Below, piece after piece: positions 1-9,617 of a stretch of DNA of 38,221 nucleotides; the stretch's first letter is position 1; each line of letters opens with the position of its first letter. The notes beneath the pieces are model-generated. The model was given only the letters and a program-made list of their open reading frames with translations. It was not told the DNA's origin and made no database searches. The position numbers and the translations under genes are program-made. The stretch is from Chara braunii (Eukaryota; Streptophyta; Charophyceae; Charales; Characeae). The stretch lies in NCBI GenBank assembly GCA_003427395.1, contig BFEA01000109.1, positions 2,144,569 to 2,182,789 on the forward strand, in the 5' to 3' direction.

Positions 1-355
1 TGGTGAGGGGTACGATGCATGTTTGGTCTGAGTTCAACCATCGGTTGGACTAGCTATCAACATTCTAGCAGTCTGTTTCGCTACTAGCTACTACGTGTGT
101 AAGGTCAGTCCTTGTCAGGTCAGTCTTTGTATCTAAGTCTTCCCTGCGCTATTCAGCACTTTTGTATGTATGAGAATGCACATTGTCTGTCGAGATTCTA
201 CTCTCACCGCATTGTCCATTTCAGTCCTTTTCGTCACATTGCAGTTCCTCGGTTATTACAAACATCACATATCTGTGCATGTAACACTTCAGTCCAAAGA
301 GGAACACAGCAAACAACATCATGTATCCAAGATCAGACGAAGCAATTGGTAGACA
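1..355. other. No gene seen; sequence 5' of LINE ORF2
   Basis: Short open frames exist here but none shows a recognisable domain. The stretch lies directly upstream of the LINE endonuclease reading frame, so it may be 5' UTR or a decayed ORF1 end. No zinc knuckle or RRM of a typical ORF1 is visible. Confidence 0.4.
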
Positions 356-1225
356 ATGGACAAGATTAGAGCAGTAACGTGGAAAGTGTGGGGACGCAGG
401 GACTCCAACGGGAGGATGAAACGGAGAAGACTGAAGTCATGGCTTCATGAATGGAAGGTGGATTGTGTTATGCTCCAAGAAACTAAACTGAACGAAGAGA
501 AATTGAAGGAATTTGTAAGGTGGTGGGTTGGTCCACAGATACGGGCCCCAGCTCAGGGAATGCGTGGTGGAGTGTGAATCCTACTCCGTCGGGATCTGCA
601 TGCTCTAGTTATCGACACAGAAGCGGACATGTGGGGGAAATGGGCATGGATGAAAGCGAAAGTGGGAGGGGAAATTTGGGTGTTTATGACTATGCCACAA
701 CAATGGTAAGCGAGAGAGCTAGATTTTTTTTCCATGTTGATGACTCGCGTGCCTACAGCAGATAAGCTATTAATAGCAGAAGACTGGAATGTGTCTCTGG
801 ACGAGGCTCTCCGTTTGAACTCCTCGTCAACAGATCGAAAGGGCGTGCGCACGCTGCTAGATTTCTGCACAAAGTTGTCGCTATCCGACTCCTTCCCGGT
901 CCTCAACTCGAATGACCCTGGCTACACCTAGTTTTCGAATCTTCCCAGAGACAGACAGGGTAGTATGAGGAGGCGCCTCGATTACTACCTACTCAGCGAA
1001 CAGGTGCAGAAAAGAGTGGTTAGCATTAGGCAGGTCTGTTACCCGTTATCGGATCACAAACCGGTAGTTTTGGACCTCAAGCTAAGATTAGGAGTGGAGC
1101 GGGGAAGGGGTTTCTTCCGTTTGAACAGCCAAGTTTTGGAAGAACCAAGCATTAAAGAATGGGTTGAAAGGCACATGGAGAGTTGGAAAGAGGCTAGACC
1201 CTACTTTGACTCGACTGCGCAATAG
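356..1225 (+). pseudogene. LINE ORF2 endonuclease domain, broken
   Basis: This is the N-terminal APE-like endonuclease of the LINE, which nicks target DNA for target-primed reverse transcription. The frame from 356 carries a 'LQETKL' catalytic-Glu motif (about 473-490). The frame from 734 carries 'AEDWNVS', matching the usual GGDWN motif with both glycines changed. The frame from 965 carries 'RRLDYYLLS' and then 'LSDHKPVV', the SDH motif. The domain is split over at least three frames, with stops near 577, 929 and 1223, so it is a pseudogene. The identification rests on motif order and its position before a reverse transcriptase. Confidence 0.78.
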
Positions 1226-1259
1226 CTAGACAGTGGTTTAACCATCACGTTCCGGGATT

Positions 1260-3125
1260 ATGGACGTCTGTTCCCGAATCATAGCAAGAGCAAGGAACAA
1301 GAGGGAGGCCAATTGCCTCAGGAGGATTGAAGAAGCAGAGGACAATATGAAAAGACACCGCATCTCAGCAATGGTATGGGCAGCCGAATGCGAAAGGAGG
1401 ATAGCGGAATGGGATACGATGCAGGAAGAGAAACAGCGTAGATGGTTGGAGATGCTCAAGGTAAAAGGAGTGGAAACGACTGATAAGACGAGTAAGGAAA
1501 TGTTTCAGAAACTACAGACTAGACGGTCGCAGCAGAACATGATAGAGTTGAGGCACCCCTTTGACAAGACAGCCCCGGTAGCCTGCTCAGCAAACGGCAT
1601 GCTTCAGTATGTCAGCCTGTACTATGCAAACATTCTTACAACAAGGCGCTCGAACGAAGAAATGGACACAGACCTATCCCTGCACTCAGACATGTGGGAA
1701 GACACTGCGGTGAAACTAAGCACAACGGCCAAACTGGATTTGGACAGACCGGTCACCCTGGACGAGCTCACCCAGACTATGAAATCAATGGCTAGAGGGA
1801 AATCCTCCAGGGTGGACGGTCGAACCGTGGAATTTTACTCCTCCAACTGGGGGGGATTCGGCCCATTGTTGGTAGAACTATACAACGAAATGCTAGTAGG
1901 GGAAAGACTGGGGAAAGGGATGACGCATGGAGTAATCACAGTCCTATTGAAGAAAGGGGATAAGTCAGAAGTCAGGAACTGGCGACCTATCTCCCTCTTG
2001 AACGTGTCCTATAAAATCTTAGCCAAGTCCCTAGCGCATAGACTATCGAAACACCTGCCGAGTCTGGTGGAACGGGATCAGGGGGCCTTTGTGCAGGGTC
2101 GGTCCGTATTTAACATGTAACCGCAATCGAGACCCTAGAGATTGTACAGGCCGAGAGCTTGGACATGATTGTTTCTCCTAATGGATTTGGAGAAAGCCTA
2201 CAACAAGGTGGGCTGAACATCTGTCCTCACTACCTTGAGGAGGATGGGCTTCAGGTCCGGAGTCTGCGCATGGATCAAGGCAATGTACACTCTATCCTCC
2301 TCCGTAGTAATGATCAACGGGCACCTCTCAGCCCCGTTCCAGCTTTCGCGCTCGCTGAGACAAGGCTGCCCACTAGCTCTGCCGGTATTCGTCCTAGAGC
2401 TTGAAGTTCTTCTCAACACGATCAAGAGGAACCCGAATATCAAGGGACTGCAACTGCATAGTGGAGAGGAATGCAGAGTGAAGGCATTGGCAGACGACCT
2501 TTTTGCTGTAAGTGAGAACACAGTCACCTCCTTGTCTGCTATAAAAGCCATTCTAGGAGTGTATTTTACTCTCTTTGAAGCCTCAATTAACTGGAGAAAG
2601 TCCACCTACTTACTGCCAACTCAGTTTACAACCAATGCAGTATGGGGGATGAAGCGAGTGGAAAAGGGAGAAGAGGAGAGATTCCTAGGGGTTCTGATCA
2701 GTCTTCAAATGGATGTCTCAGCACAGGGCCTGCTGCTTCAACAGCGTATTGCGGCACAGCTCACAATGAGGGGGTCGGTGTGGCATCTTTCATTGATAGG
2801 GCGGGCCCTGGTGGCCAACGTGGCACTTTTCTCAATATTGTGGTTTGTGACCATAGTAAGAGATCTGGCAATTCGGGTAGTAAAGGTGATTAGAAGACTA
2901 GTGGCGAGATTCTTGTGGAAGCCAAGGGCATTAGCGACAGAAGGCTTCATCTCCAAGCTGGCCTTCGACACACTTACCTTCCCAAGATCAAAAGGGGGCC
3001 TCGGACTAGTAGACCCAGCCCGCAAGAACCAAGAACAGCTTCGGGGATGGCTCGCCAAAGTGGTCAGGACAAGCACCAGGGAGCAATGGATGACATTGGC
3101 AGAAAGGATCCTAACGAGAGAATAG
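1260..3125 (+). pseudogene. LINE ORF2 reverse transcriptase domain, broken
   Basis: The frame 1260-2120 ends in the L1-type RT block 'NWRPISLLNVSYKILAK' followed by 'QGAFVQGRS'. A stop at 2118-2120 and a frameshift interrupt the next block, where the usual DxxKAYD motif is still readable around 2180-2205 as 'DLEKAYNKV', with the second Asp replaced by Asn. The frame 2235-3125 carries 'LRQGCPLA' and the catalytic box as 'LADD' (2487-2498) in place of F/YADD. It continues through 'FLGVLI' and 'KGGLGLVDP', typical of the thumb/connector of plant L1-like LINEs. The two frames cover a nearly full RT domain but are not joined, so it cannot be active as it stands. Confidence 0.82.
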
Positions 3126-3164
3126 GGACTGAGCAGGCCAAAGGATGTATGGGCCTGTTTTTGT

Positions 3165-4626
3165 GTGACATCCTTCAGGAAGAAGAAGTTCAAGTCTATG
3201 TTTTGGGAAGCAATCCGCAAGGTGTGGAAACAGAATCCTCCGGACACACAGAAACCACCCACCACAAAAGAAGAAGTCTTTGACCAGCTCATATTTGACA
3301 ATCCAGCTGTCCAGGACCAGCTGCACAACTCTCTCGTGGCAGACGGCTCCCCGGGGTTGTTTAGACAAGCGTGGCTGAGACGAGGCATAGTAAAGATAGA
3401 TGATTTGTGGTCCATCTCTTTGGGTGACTGGAGACCCCTGAGCGAAGTGAAGCCAACACTCAGAGGACTCCAACAGATGGAGGAGCACTAGCAACTGGTG
3501 ATGGGCTCCATCCCAGCTGATTGGTTGGGTATCTTGGGACCGGAGGGAGTAGACCCAGTCAGAACATGGTACATTTCAAACACGGGAGAGGAAGGAGATA
3601 TCATGTGGAAGGTTAAGGAAATTTTGCCTAGGGGCTTCAGAAGAATCGAGCGTTGGCGCAGCGAGGGCCCTTCGAACCATCGAGGTGACAGTCCAGATTT
3701 GGGACAACCCAATGCAGGTCAGGGTAGTAGAGAGACGGAGAGGACCGCTAGCAAATAGAATCCCCTACTGGATTGGCAGAACATCACCACTTCGTCAACT
3801 GTGCATTGATCCCCTGGCATGGAGCTGGTCACCCAGCTCAGAAGAAGAGAAACAGGCCTCTGCTGGAGTACTCAGTCTTACAAGGATATTAGAGATCTGC
3901 TGTTGGTTTAAAAACGCCTGCTCAGATTGCCACCTCCAGATGGCAAGCAGTCTGGGGTGAAGATCTATCACAGGCATGGTCAGACTTCGAGAGGCTATGG
4001 AAAACGCTGACAATCCTGCCTAACGGGAAGCAGGTGAGCCTACTTTGGATGTTATCCCTGGTGATTACACCATCCGCAGTTTGGCTGTTGGGCAGGGGAA
4101 TGGTAGTAGATTTGGGCTGTTCAAGGTGCAGATGGCCGTTTGAATCCACCAACCATTTGTGGTGGAATGCCCAGCATCCAAACGGATCTGGAAATGCTGG
4201 TCGTTCCACTGGTCGAAGTTTGGAGACCAGTCAGTAACCTGGGATGAAAAGTGGACACTGCTGGGGTTCTTACCTGCCAGCGCTAAAGGACATTGAGGCT
4301 GGGGGTATATAGCACATGTCACCAGGGGACTTATCTGTGAGGTAATCTGGAAGGACAGGAACAGAGCACGTTTTCAGAAAAAGCCGTTATCAGACCTGGA
4401 AATCAAGAGTCTCGTTAAGCAAGGCCTGAAGCAGGCCATCCTGGTGGATTGTAGGAGGAAAGCTAGAGCTGGGAAAGGGTCTCGAAGCCAGATAGGATGG
4501 TTCAGGCGCACTTGGGCAAAGAACCAGCAGCAGGAAACGGTGCATGCTAGCAAGGGTCTGGTGATCACGAGATGGGTACTGGAGATGAACAATCCAGGGG
4601 GGTCAACAATGTTTCTTAGCAGATGA
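3165..4626 (+). pseudogene. LINE ORF2 C-terminal region with RT-associated zinc-binding domain, broken
   Basis: Several frames continue the LINE protein: 3165-3491, 3498-3758, 3685-3960, 4034-4237 and 4444-4626. Around 4090-4215 the sequence shows the pattern of the RT-associated zinc-binding domain: a 'GRGM' turn, a CxxC pair in 'GCSRCRW', then 'NHL' and, after a frame change, 'ECPASKRIW'. The last frame is basic (K/R/Q-rich, 'KARAGKGSRSQ'). At least four frame changes are needed to read it through, so it is decayed. The assignment follows from continuity with the RT domain upstream. Confidence 0.65.
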
Positions 4627-4760
4627 TAAGTAGGGGTTGAACGTTCTGGTTAGCAGAGCGTCATACCAGAACACTCGGTTTCTTAGCGCCGCAGTAGGCC
4701 TTTAGCTGAATGTTAGTAGGACCCAGACCTGTTCAGGTCCTCTGGGCCGTGTTAGTCCCA

Positions 4761-4980
4761 GACTAAGATTAAATTAGATTAAGCCTGAACCATAATACTA
4801 GAGGAGATGATATGAGCAGCCTCCCCTGGTAACTTGGGAATGTAGATTTAGCCTTGTAAGCAGACTGCAGACAGACTGTCACTTACTCTGTCCAGTTGAT
4901 AATGGTTCAGGCTTTCTTTAATAATAATAATAAAAAATAAAAAATAAAAAACTTAACCTTAATCTAATCTAATCTTAGTC
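4761..4980. repeat. Inverted repeat with A-rich interruption
   Basis: The left arm (4761-4793, GACTAAGATTA...AGCCTGAACCAT) matches in reverse complement 4902-4914 plus 4959-4980. The right arm is split by an A/T-rich stretch (about 4915-4958, AATAATAA and AAAAATA repeats). The outermost 23 bp differ at one position. A 24-bp piece of the left arm (4782-4805) recurs directly at 4995-5018. It may be a small foldback element interrupted by a poly(A)-type insertion. Confidence 0.6.
4827..4905 (+). repeat. About 77-bp dispersed repeat, copy 1
   Basis: The segment beginning TAACTTGGGAATGTAGATTT and ending GTCCAGTTGATAATGG recurs with few differences at 5786-5862. It lies in the loop of the inverted repeat 4761-4980. 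Confidence 0.75.
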
Positions 4981-5035
4981 AAAAAAAAAAAAGAAAGCCT
5001 GAACCATAATACTAGAGAAGGTGAACCACAATTTC

Positions 5036-5101
5036 TCACCTTTATTTTTTTTTATTTTTTTTTTTTATTTTTTTTTAGGGTGATGGCCTTGAGATATCCT
5101 A
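5036..5101 (-). repeat. T-rich tract and tail fragment of SINE family A
   Basis: After a T-rich run (5040-5078), 5080-5101 read on the minus strand gives GATATCTCAAGGCC, the conserved 3' end shared by the SINE copies at 24412 and elsewhere. Only the tail is present. Confidence 0.5.
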
Positions 5102-5487
5102 CCCCTTAAGCAGCATTGGCCGCGGGGGGGAGGTCGATGGTCCGCTGCGCGCCGGATTTGGGGTCTAAGTTTTGAGGAGGGCCGGCAGATGAAGGCGATC
5201 CAGGGCGGGGAAGTGTGCAGAGGGGCGCGTGTACCGAAATGTTCACAGTGCGCCATTAAACGAGCGAGCTCGCCCACGGGACCGGGCGGCGGTGGGCGTA
5301 GATGTGAGGGAATATCTTGAAGCCACTGTCATCGATAAGCGGGCGGCCTTTTTTCTTTTAGAATTTTCGTTTTTGGCCTGTCGTTTCCCGCTTTTCGTTT
5401 TTGCTTTTCTTTTTGTTTCGTGGTCGGCGTGTCGTTCCTCTTTTTTTTTCCCGCTTTTTGTTTTTTTTTTTCTTTTTGTTTCCCGGT
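5102..5487. other. GC-rich then T-rich stretch, no gene seen
   Basis: 5102-5340 is GC-rich and 5341-5487 is T-rich, with repeated CCCGCTTTT/GTTTTT motifs. The open frames here are low-complexity F/V/R-rich translations of the repeat and no protein domain is visible. Confidence 0.5.
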
Positions 5488-5580
5488 GGGTGTGTCGGTT
5501 TGTTGTTTCGTTTTTTATTTTTTATTTTTGTTTCCCGGTGGGCATGTCGTTTCCCGGTGGGCATGTCCTTTCCCGCTTTT
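5488..5580 (+). repeat. Minisatellite (TTTCCCGGTGGGYRTGTC units)
   Basis: Three units built on GTTTCCCGGTGGGCATGTC or close variants occur at about 5488-5507, 5530-5550 and 5551-5569, separated by T-rich spacers. Related CCCGCTTTT elements flank them. Confidence 0.65.
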
Positions 5581-5625
5581 TGGTTGTGGGCGTAGGCCGC
5601 ACCGCCCGCACCGCGGGCGCTAAGC

Positions 5626-5766
5626 TAGTCATCATGAAGCTGACCGGCCCCAGGCAAGTCAGAAATAGTTGGTTTTACAACTTTACTCATCAAGTTCCAT
5701 CATCTGGATTTGAACACGGGTCTGTATTTTCAACAGTCCATGGGTGTACCCACTGAGCTAGGCTCT
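5626..5766 (-). repeat. tRNA-derived SINE, family A, minus orientation
   Basis: Read on the minus strand, the copy starts CCTAGCTCAGTGGGTACA (pol III A box, about 5746-5763), has a B-box-like GTGTTCAAATCC (about 5705-5719), and ends in the family body GGGGCCGGTCAG near 5639-5652. It shares the order of blocks with the copies at 9618, 24412 and 26833. Confidence 0.7.
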
Positions 5767-5785
5767 TGGGTACCTTGATTAATCT

Positions 5786-5862
5786 AACTTGGGAATGTAG
5801 ATTTGGCCGTGTAAGCAGACTGCAGACAGACTGTCACGTACTCTGTCCAGTTGATAATGGCA
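5786..5862 (+). repeat. About 77-bp dispersed repeat, copy 2
   Basis: This is nearly identical to 4827-4905 (T/G and A/C differences near GATTTGGCCGTG and CACGTACTC). It begins about 20 bp from the 5' end of the minus-strand SINE. Confidence 0.75.
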
Positions 5863-6041
5863 CCCTCAAGCAAAAGTCCACTTCAATTCAGACATGACTT
5901 AACTAGATGGTAATTGGAACTCAAAGTGGGAGGTCCACAGGCATTTGCCTGTAAGCTAAGCTGGCTGCCAGATTTTCCGGGTCGAATTGTGAGGTCCCCG
6001 GCCTCGTACAGATTTTATAAGGGTGGGCTTTTTGTTATTAA

Positions 6042-6182
6042 AAAAAAAAAAAAAACTGCTGAGGCTGCTGCAGCTGATGCAGCTGCTGACCTGCTGCACC
6101 TCCTGCAGCTAATGCACCGGCTACAGCATCTGCAAGTGTCGCTGCTGCAAGTGCTGCAGTGCTGCATCTTCTGCAGCAGACC
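6042..6182 (+). repeat. Poly-A followed by imperfect CTG/GCTGCA repeat
   Basis: A run of about 16 A is followed by a 125-bp tract of imperfect CTGCTG, GCTGCA and CTGCAG units. Any open frame across it is an artefact of the trinucleotide repeat. Confidence 0.7.
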
Positions 6183-6404
6183 CCCCAACCTGCCCCTGAC
6201 CCACTTGTTCTATTTTTTTCGGCCATCAAAACAGCCCCAAATTTTTGCCACGAAGTCCCCGCACCGAGCATGGACCCCCCCAATTTTTTAAATCACATCT
6301 CTGCAGCCCAGATTCGCCGGAAATCGGTTGTCTGAGATCCCAGACAACCAGGGTACCGGACGTCCGGCGGAAACATCTGGCCGGACAGCTGGTAACATAG
6401 GATT

Positions 6405-6561
6405 TTTGCTTCATAACTTCGTGTACTGCCGTTTTCGTTGCTTCTACCGTAGGTTCTAATGCGTAAGGGACTCTACCATAATCTGCACTTTGGACTGCAT
6501 TCCAATCTCCTGCTAAGATTAGGTGTTTGTCAATCAATGCCAGTGATGCACTACACTGCAA
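6405..6561 (-). pseudogene. Fragment of a second LINE: endonuclease domain piece
   Basis: The minus-strand frame from 6561 encodes 'LILAGDWNAVQSADYGR', the GDWN motif of LINE APE-type endonucleases with its usual Leu/Ile/Ala-rich approach. It continues for about 50 residues. Past about 6405 the frame runs into unrelated repeat sequence. No neighbouring RT was found, so this is a short relic. It differs from the plus-strand LINE at 356-4950 ('AEDWNVS' there), so it comes from a different LINE subfamily. Confidence 0.6.
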
Positions 6562-7012
6562 CCTTTGGTTGGGCGGTGGGGTGATGCGCTACCATTCTGG
6601 CTTCTGCCCCTTCTCTTGGGCATTGGGTTGATATGCTACCCTGTGACCTGGAGGGATTAGTCAGAGTGCCCGGGGTACCATCAGGTGTGGTCGACCGTAC
6701 GTTGTGCAGGAAAATAAACTGAACAACTTTTGCCTCAGGTTCGGATCAAAAATTTTTGCCAAATTAGTACGAGACATTGCCCTCATATTAGTGATCCTAG
6801 TTGTCTCAGATGTTGAGTCAGTAGTCTCAGTCGCTGTAGTATTAGCTGCATGTAAATATTGGGTAGGAAACCGTAGGATTGGCAATGTTTAGGCAACTGA
6901 CCATAGTTGGGAATGGGATTGGCCGGGAGTGCCTTTCCCATCCCCGTTCGGCTGCAGGATTCATGTGAGGGACTCCGGGCTGTTTCCTGGTTTAATAATG
7001 GAAAGTTGCTTT

Positions 7013-7396
7013 CCACTAGTACCTTCGACAGTTGGGAAAATAGGGAAAACTGGCAGTTTTCCTTAGCTACTAGAAAGTCGGGGGTTGGGCTTTCCACTAC
7101 AGTCTTCCCCCGAATACAACGCACGGTCATTATAGCTGAATTTAGACTGAAAGATAGCCCAAATTCAGCTATAATGACCGTGCGTTGTATTCGGGGGAAG
7201 ACTGTAGTACCTTCGACCGTTGGGAAAATATGGAAAACTGGCAGTTTTCCTTGACTACTAAAAAGTCGGGGGTTGGGCCCGATGACGGCCGCCATTGATA
7301 AATCTCATCGGCTGCTGTCGTTTTGTTTCGGCCTCCCAAAAAATCGGAGGCCCGCCCGAGGATCCCTATTTTCCCAACCGTCAAAGGTACTAGTGG
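7013..7396. mobile_element. 384-bp TIR element with internal tandem duplication
   Basis: 33-bp terminal inverted repeats lie at 7013-7045 (CCACTAGTACCTTCGACAGT...) and 7364-7396 (ending ...AAAGGTACTAGTGG), with two or three mismatches. The left-terminal unit of about 75 bp (ACCTTCGAC... to GGGGGTTGGGC, 7021-7090) is repeated at 7209-7279. The second copy is interrupted by the MITE at 7100-7204. No coding sequence is present, so it is a non-autonomous element. The superfamily is not clear, since no convincing target duplication can be read. Confidence 0.65.
7100..7204. mobile_element. Palindromic pogo/Emigrant-like MITE with TA target duplication
   Basis: The element reads CAGTCTTCCCCCGAATAC... 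to its exact reverse complement ...GGAAGACTG. With its flanking TA/TA and two further bases on each side it forms 48-bp perfect arms (7096-7143 and 7161-7208) around a 17-bp loop. Removing the element and one TA restores CCACTAGTACC, which is exactly the sequence of the undisturbed unit at 7013-7023. CAGT ends plus TA duplication are typical of pogo-type Tc1/mariner MITEs. The perfect arms suggest a recent insertion. Confidence 0.8.
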
Positions 7397-7886
7397 TTAA
7401 AATAACAAAAAAAAACAAAGGCAAATTAAAAATAAAAATAAAAATAAATTAATGAATATTGTTTTTTTTTAGTACCGTATGGGCCCAGCCGGACAGGTTG
7501 TCCCTGGCCACACTGGTAACATAGTACTCTGGACAATTGGGACAATAATAACCCTATGAAACAACAATAATGACTCTGGATTACCTGCGGTCACCTGTGG
7601 ATATATCTCAAGACTTTTTCTTTTCTTTCTCTTTTTTCTCTTTTTTTTCTTAAAAAAAAAAAAAAGTAAAAAGAAAATTGCAAACCAGAGTCCATATGCC
7701 CTACGTGACCTCAATTACAGCCTGACCTGGATGTATCTGACAGCAAGTACACTCAGAGCTCAGTCTAGGAATTCCTGCTGTGAGTAGGCCCTTAGAGCAG
7801 AAATGCAATGCCAAATATCCTGTACACTGTACCAAACATTTGGACATGTTTGACCCCCTCCGTGCTCTGCAAAGGCATCATATTAC
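7397..7886. other. MDH intron 3 DNA, no gene seen; A- and T-rich tracts
   Basis: 7409-7470 is A-rich with AAATAAAAATA repeats. 7614-7670 is T/C-rich and then A-rich. The rest shows no domain. It lies immediately 3' (minus strand) of MDH exon 3, whose donor GTAATA is at 7886-7881. Confidence 0.5.
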
Positions 7887-8062
7887 CTTCACGTCGTTGT
7901 CAGCGTGCGCCTCCAATGCAGTGGCCTGGGTTTTATAGATTGTGACATTCTTGGCCATCACGTCCTTGCGCTCCATGCCTTCTTTCCGAGGAAACCCGCC
8001 AAGCATCACTGCCACCTTCACGCCAGCCGCCCCGTGTAAGATGTCTGTTGTTGCTACAATTC
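7887..8062 (-). CDS. MDH: Malate dehydrogenase (NAD, cytosolic type), exon 3
   Basis: MDH interconverts malate and oxaloacetate with NAD(H). This 176-nt exon encodes residues about 67-125, including '[20 protein letters not shown]', the substrate loop of plant cytosolic MDH. Arg92 and Arg98 in it correspond to the oxaloacetate-binding arginines of the family. It is bounded by TTGACAG|GA at its start and GTGAAG|GTAATA at its end. It begins with the last two bases of a Gly codon, and exon 2 ends with the first base, giving ...LLRG-IVATTD... in frame. It ends in phase 0 just before the expected VANPANTN segment, which was not found down to position 1. There are no stops or frameshifts, so it looks functional. 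Identification is by family knowledge and exon-phase agreement. Confidence 0.95.
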
Positions 8063-8091
8063 CTGTCAATGTGCAACAGTGTAACCAGGCA

Positions 8092-8111
8092 TTAAACCAC
8101 CAGTACACCGG
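8092..8111 (+). repeat. TIR-like end sequence near the MDH exon 3 acceptor
   Basis: TTAAACCACCAGTAC here is identical to the end of the TIR element at 12007-12021. No matching opposite end is found next to it. It lies only about 30 bp upstream (minus strand) of the intron 2 acceptor, so it is a relic end or a shared motif. Confidence 0.4.
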
Positions 8112-8481
8112 AGGGAACAAACCCGCTCAGCGAATCTTTTCAGCTAAGCTTCGTAAGGGAATTCACTATACGAGATGCTATGTCAGCTGTGTGCGCCCCG
8201 GAGGGACCACGACTGCAACCCCACCTATGTACTTAAAAGATTCACAAGATGGCTCCTTGGGGCCCTCAGAGAGTGGCAAATCAAGCATTTCTTAGTCCTT
8301 TCTTTAGCCGAAACGGCCCCGGCATCTTGCACACTTGTTCACTTGTATATGGGACGCTGGGCCCTGTTCCCAGCACGTGCTGTTCCTCACGAATAGATCA
8401 GAGCCTTTGTTTTTAAAAAACAAAACAAAAAACAGATGCTCCGTCAGCTGTGCGAAACACACTTGTGATGTGCACAGTCTA

Positions 8482-8620
8482 TCCCTACTACCCAGTACAT
8501 CAGTTGGACTAGCGGAGGTCACCGTTTCGATTCCGTCTCGCTGCGGAACAATCACTGGGCTACAATGATAAACGTACTGACAGTGTAAATGTACGAACCC
8601 ATTAACCAGCCAGGGGAGGG
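8482..8620 (+). repeat. tRNA-related SINE, family B, copy 1 (internally deleted)
   Basis: A B-box-like GTTTCGATTCC (about 8523-8533) is followed by the family body GCTGCGGAACAATCACTGGG and an AACCAGCCAGG end near 8620. Compared with copy 2 at 8788, most of the anticodon-arm part is missing. Confidence 0.6.
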
Positions 8621-8787
8621 TCACCTGGATTCTCGTGTATGGGATTCTGGCAACTGCGGAGGGAATATTGGATTCTGTTTGGTTGCGGTTGCCTGCGGAG
8701 GATCTCATCCATGTCGTGCGTTGACGAAGTAAGTCCTTGCTGCAATGATGCTGGGGTGGGCTGAATGGCACAACCAGGGCTTCAAAC

Positions 8788-8930
8788 ACCGGGTGTTTCA
8801 GTGGTAAAGGCATCCGGCTGTTATAACGGATGTCACCGGTTCGAATCCATCTGGCTGCGGAACGATCACTGGGCTACAACCATAAACTTACGGACATTAG
8901 TGTCATGCCAATCAACCAGCCAGGCAGTCT
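8788..8930 (+). repeat. tRNA-Asn-like SINE, family B, copy 2
   Basis: GTTTCAGTGGTAAAGGC (A box), GGCTGTTA followed by an imperfect complement (an anticodon arm resembling tRNA-Asn GUU with a small insertion), and GGTTCGAATCC (B box, about 8849-8859) appear in tRNA order. A body GCTGCGGAACGATCACTGGG is shared with copy 1, ending at AACCAGCCAGG near 8925. The acceptor stem does not pair, so I do not call a functional tRNA. Confidence 0.62.
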
Positions 8931-9617
8931 ATCACTCAGTCCAGCACCACTCATTCCTGTTCATAATTGTTAGCCAAACATAGTCAGTTACTGCTTCTGG
9001 CAATCACTTAGTCATTCTCTCAGGCAGTGGTTTTCTGATCAGTCCTTTCAGGGGCCTCAGAACGGATTCGTACCAGCGCCCTTGTCCACAAGAGCTGAGT
9101 CTCGTAACTACCACAGCCACAACATTGTGTACAAAAGCGGAACCATACACCAGTGACTGGCAGACGAACCAGCACTTCGTAATGTTTCCTCTTGGTCCAC
9201 GGCAACCAGCGAAGCTGTTTTTATTTGAGTACTTACACCTATTCGGGATGAATCAGATCATATTTGACCTTTGGGAAATCCATATTTGGTAATCAGTCTT
9301 TCATTCACTTGGTCAATTCCGCTTGAAAGCGTAGCCAGCCAGTCAACCAGCTTATTCATTTGAGTCAATTATAGAGTTAAACACAGTCAATCACCGTCTG
9401 GAAATCAGTCTGTCAATCGCTTTGGCAATTCCTCACCTGGGACCAGGTGCATCGAGTATCCGGACCTCCGCTACTTATTCATGGTCATGTTTAAACCCGA
9501 AATCGGATGAGTCAAAGAGAGCAAAGAGAAACAGGCAACGTTCAACTCTGGCGCAGTCGAATTTTCAGAAGTGACACAAACTCGCCATCTGCGGAAAAAC
9601 ATAACTCGCTCTGAAGT
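8931..9617. other. Intron 2 DNA, no gene seen
   Basis: The sequence is rich in CAGTC/CAATC-type short motifs (repeated 'agtca', 'aatca'). No protein domain or RNA structure was recognised. Confidence 0.4.

Larger units (their letters stand above)
356..4950 (+). mobile_element. Degenerate L1-like LINE (non-LTR retrotransposon), 5' part possibly missing
   Basis: An ORF2 broken by several frameshifts and stops runs from the start of an APE-type endonuclease (356), through a reverse transcriptase (about 1740-2900), to a C-terminal zinc-binding region (about 4030-4260) and a last reading frame ending near 4626. Domain order and motifs are those of plant L1-like LINEs. After about 290 bp of 3' sequence there is an A-rich stretch (4918-4950) that could be the tail, although it sits inside an inverted repeat at 4761-4980. 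ORF1 was not recognised. The element lies on the strand opposite to MDH and left of MDH exon 3, so it is probably within MDH intron 3. Confidence 0.8.

Noticed and set aside
5914-6291. Leu/Gln-rich 125-codon frame
   Set aside because: It runs through poly-A and an imperfect CTG repeat. There is no domain, and it overlaps a LINE relic on the other strand.
1-7886. MDH exon 4 (NPANTN and DHNRALGQ region) in the left part
   Set aside because: I looked on the minus strand for the expected motifs and found none, so the exon is taken to be outside the window.
8788-8865. A functional tRNA-Asn gene
   Set aside because: The A and B boxes and a GUU loop are visible, but the anticodon stem has extra bases and the acceptor stem does not pair. 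The body is shared with another copy, which fits a SINE.
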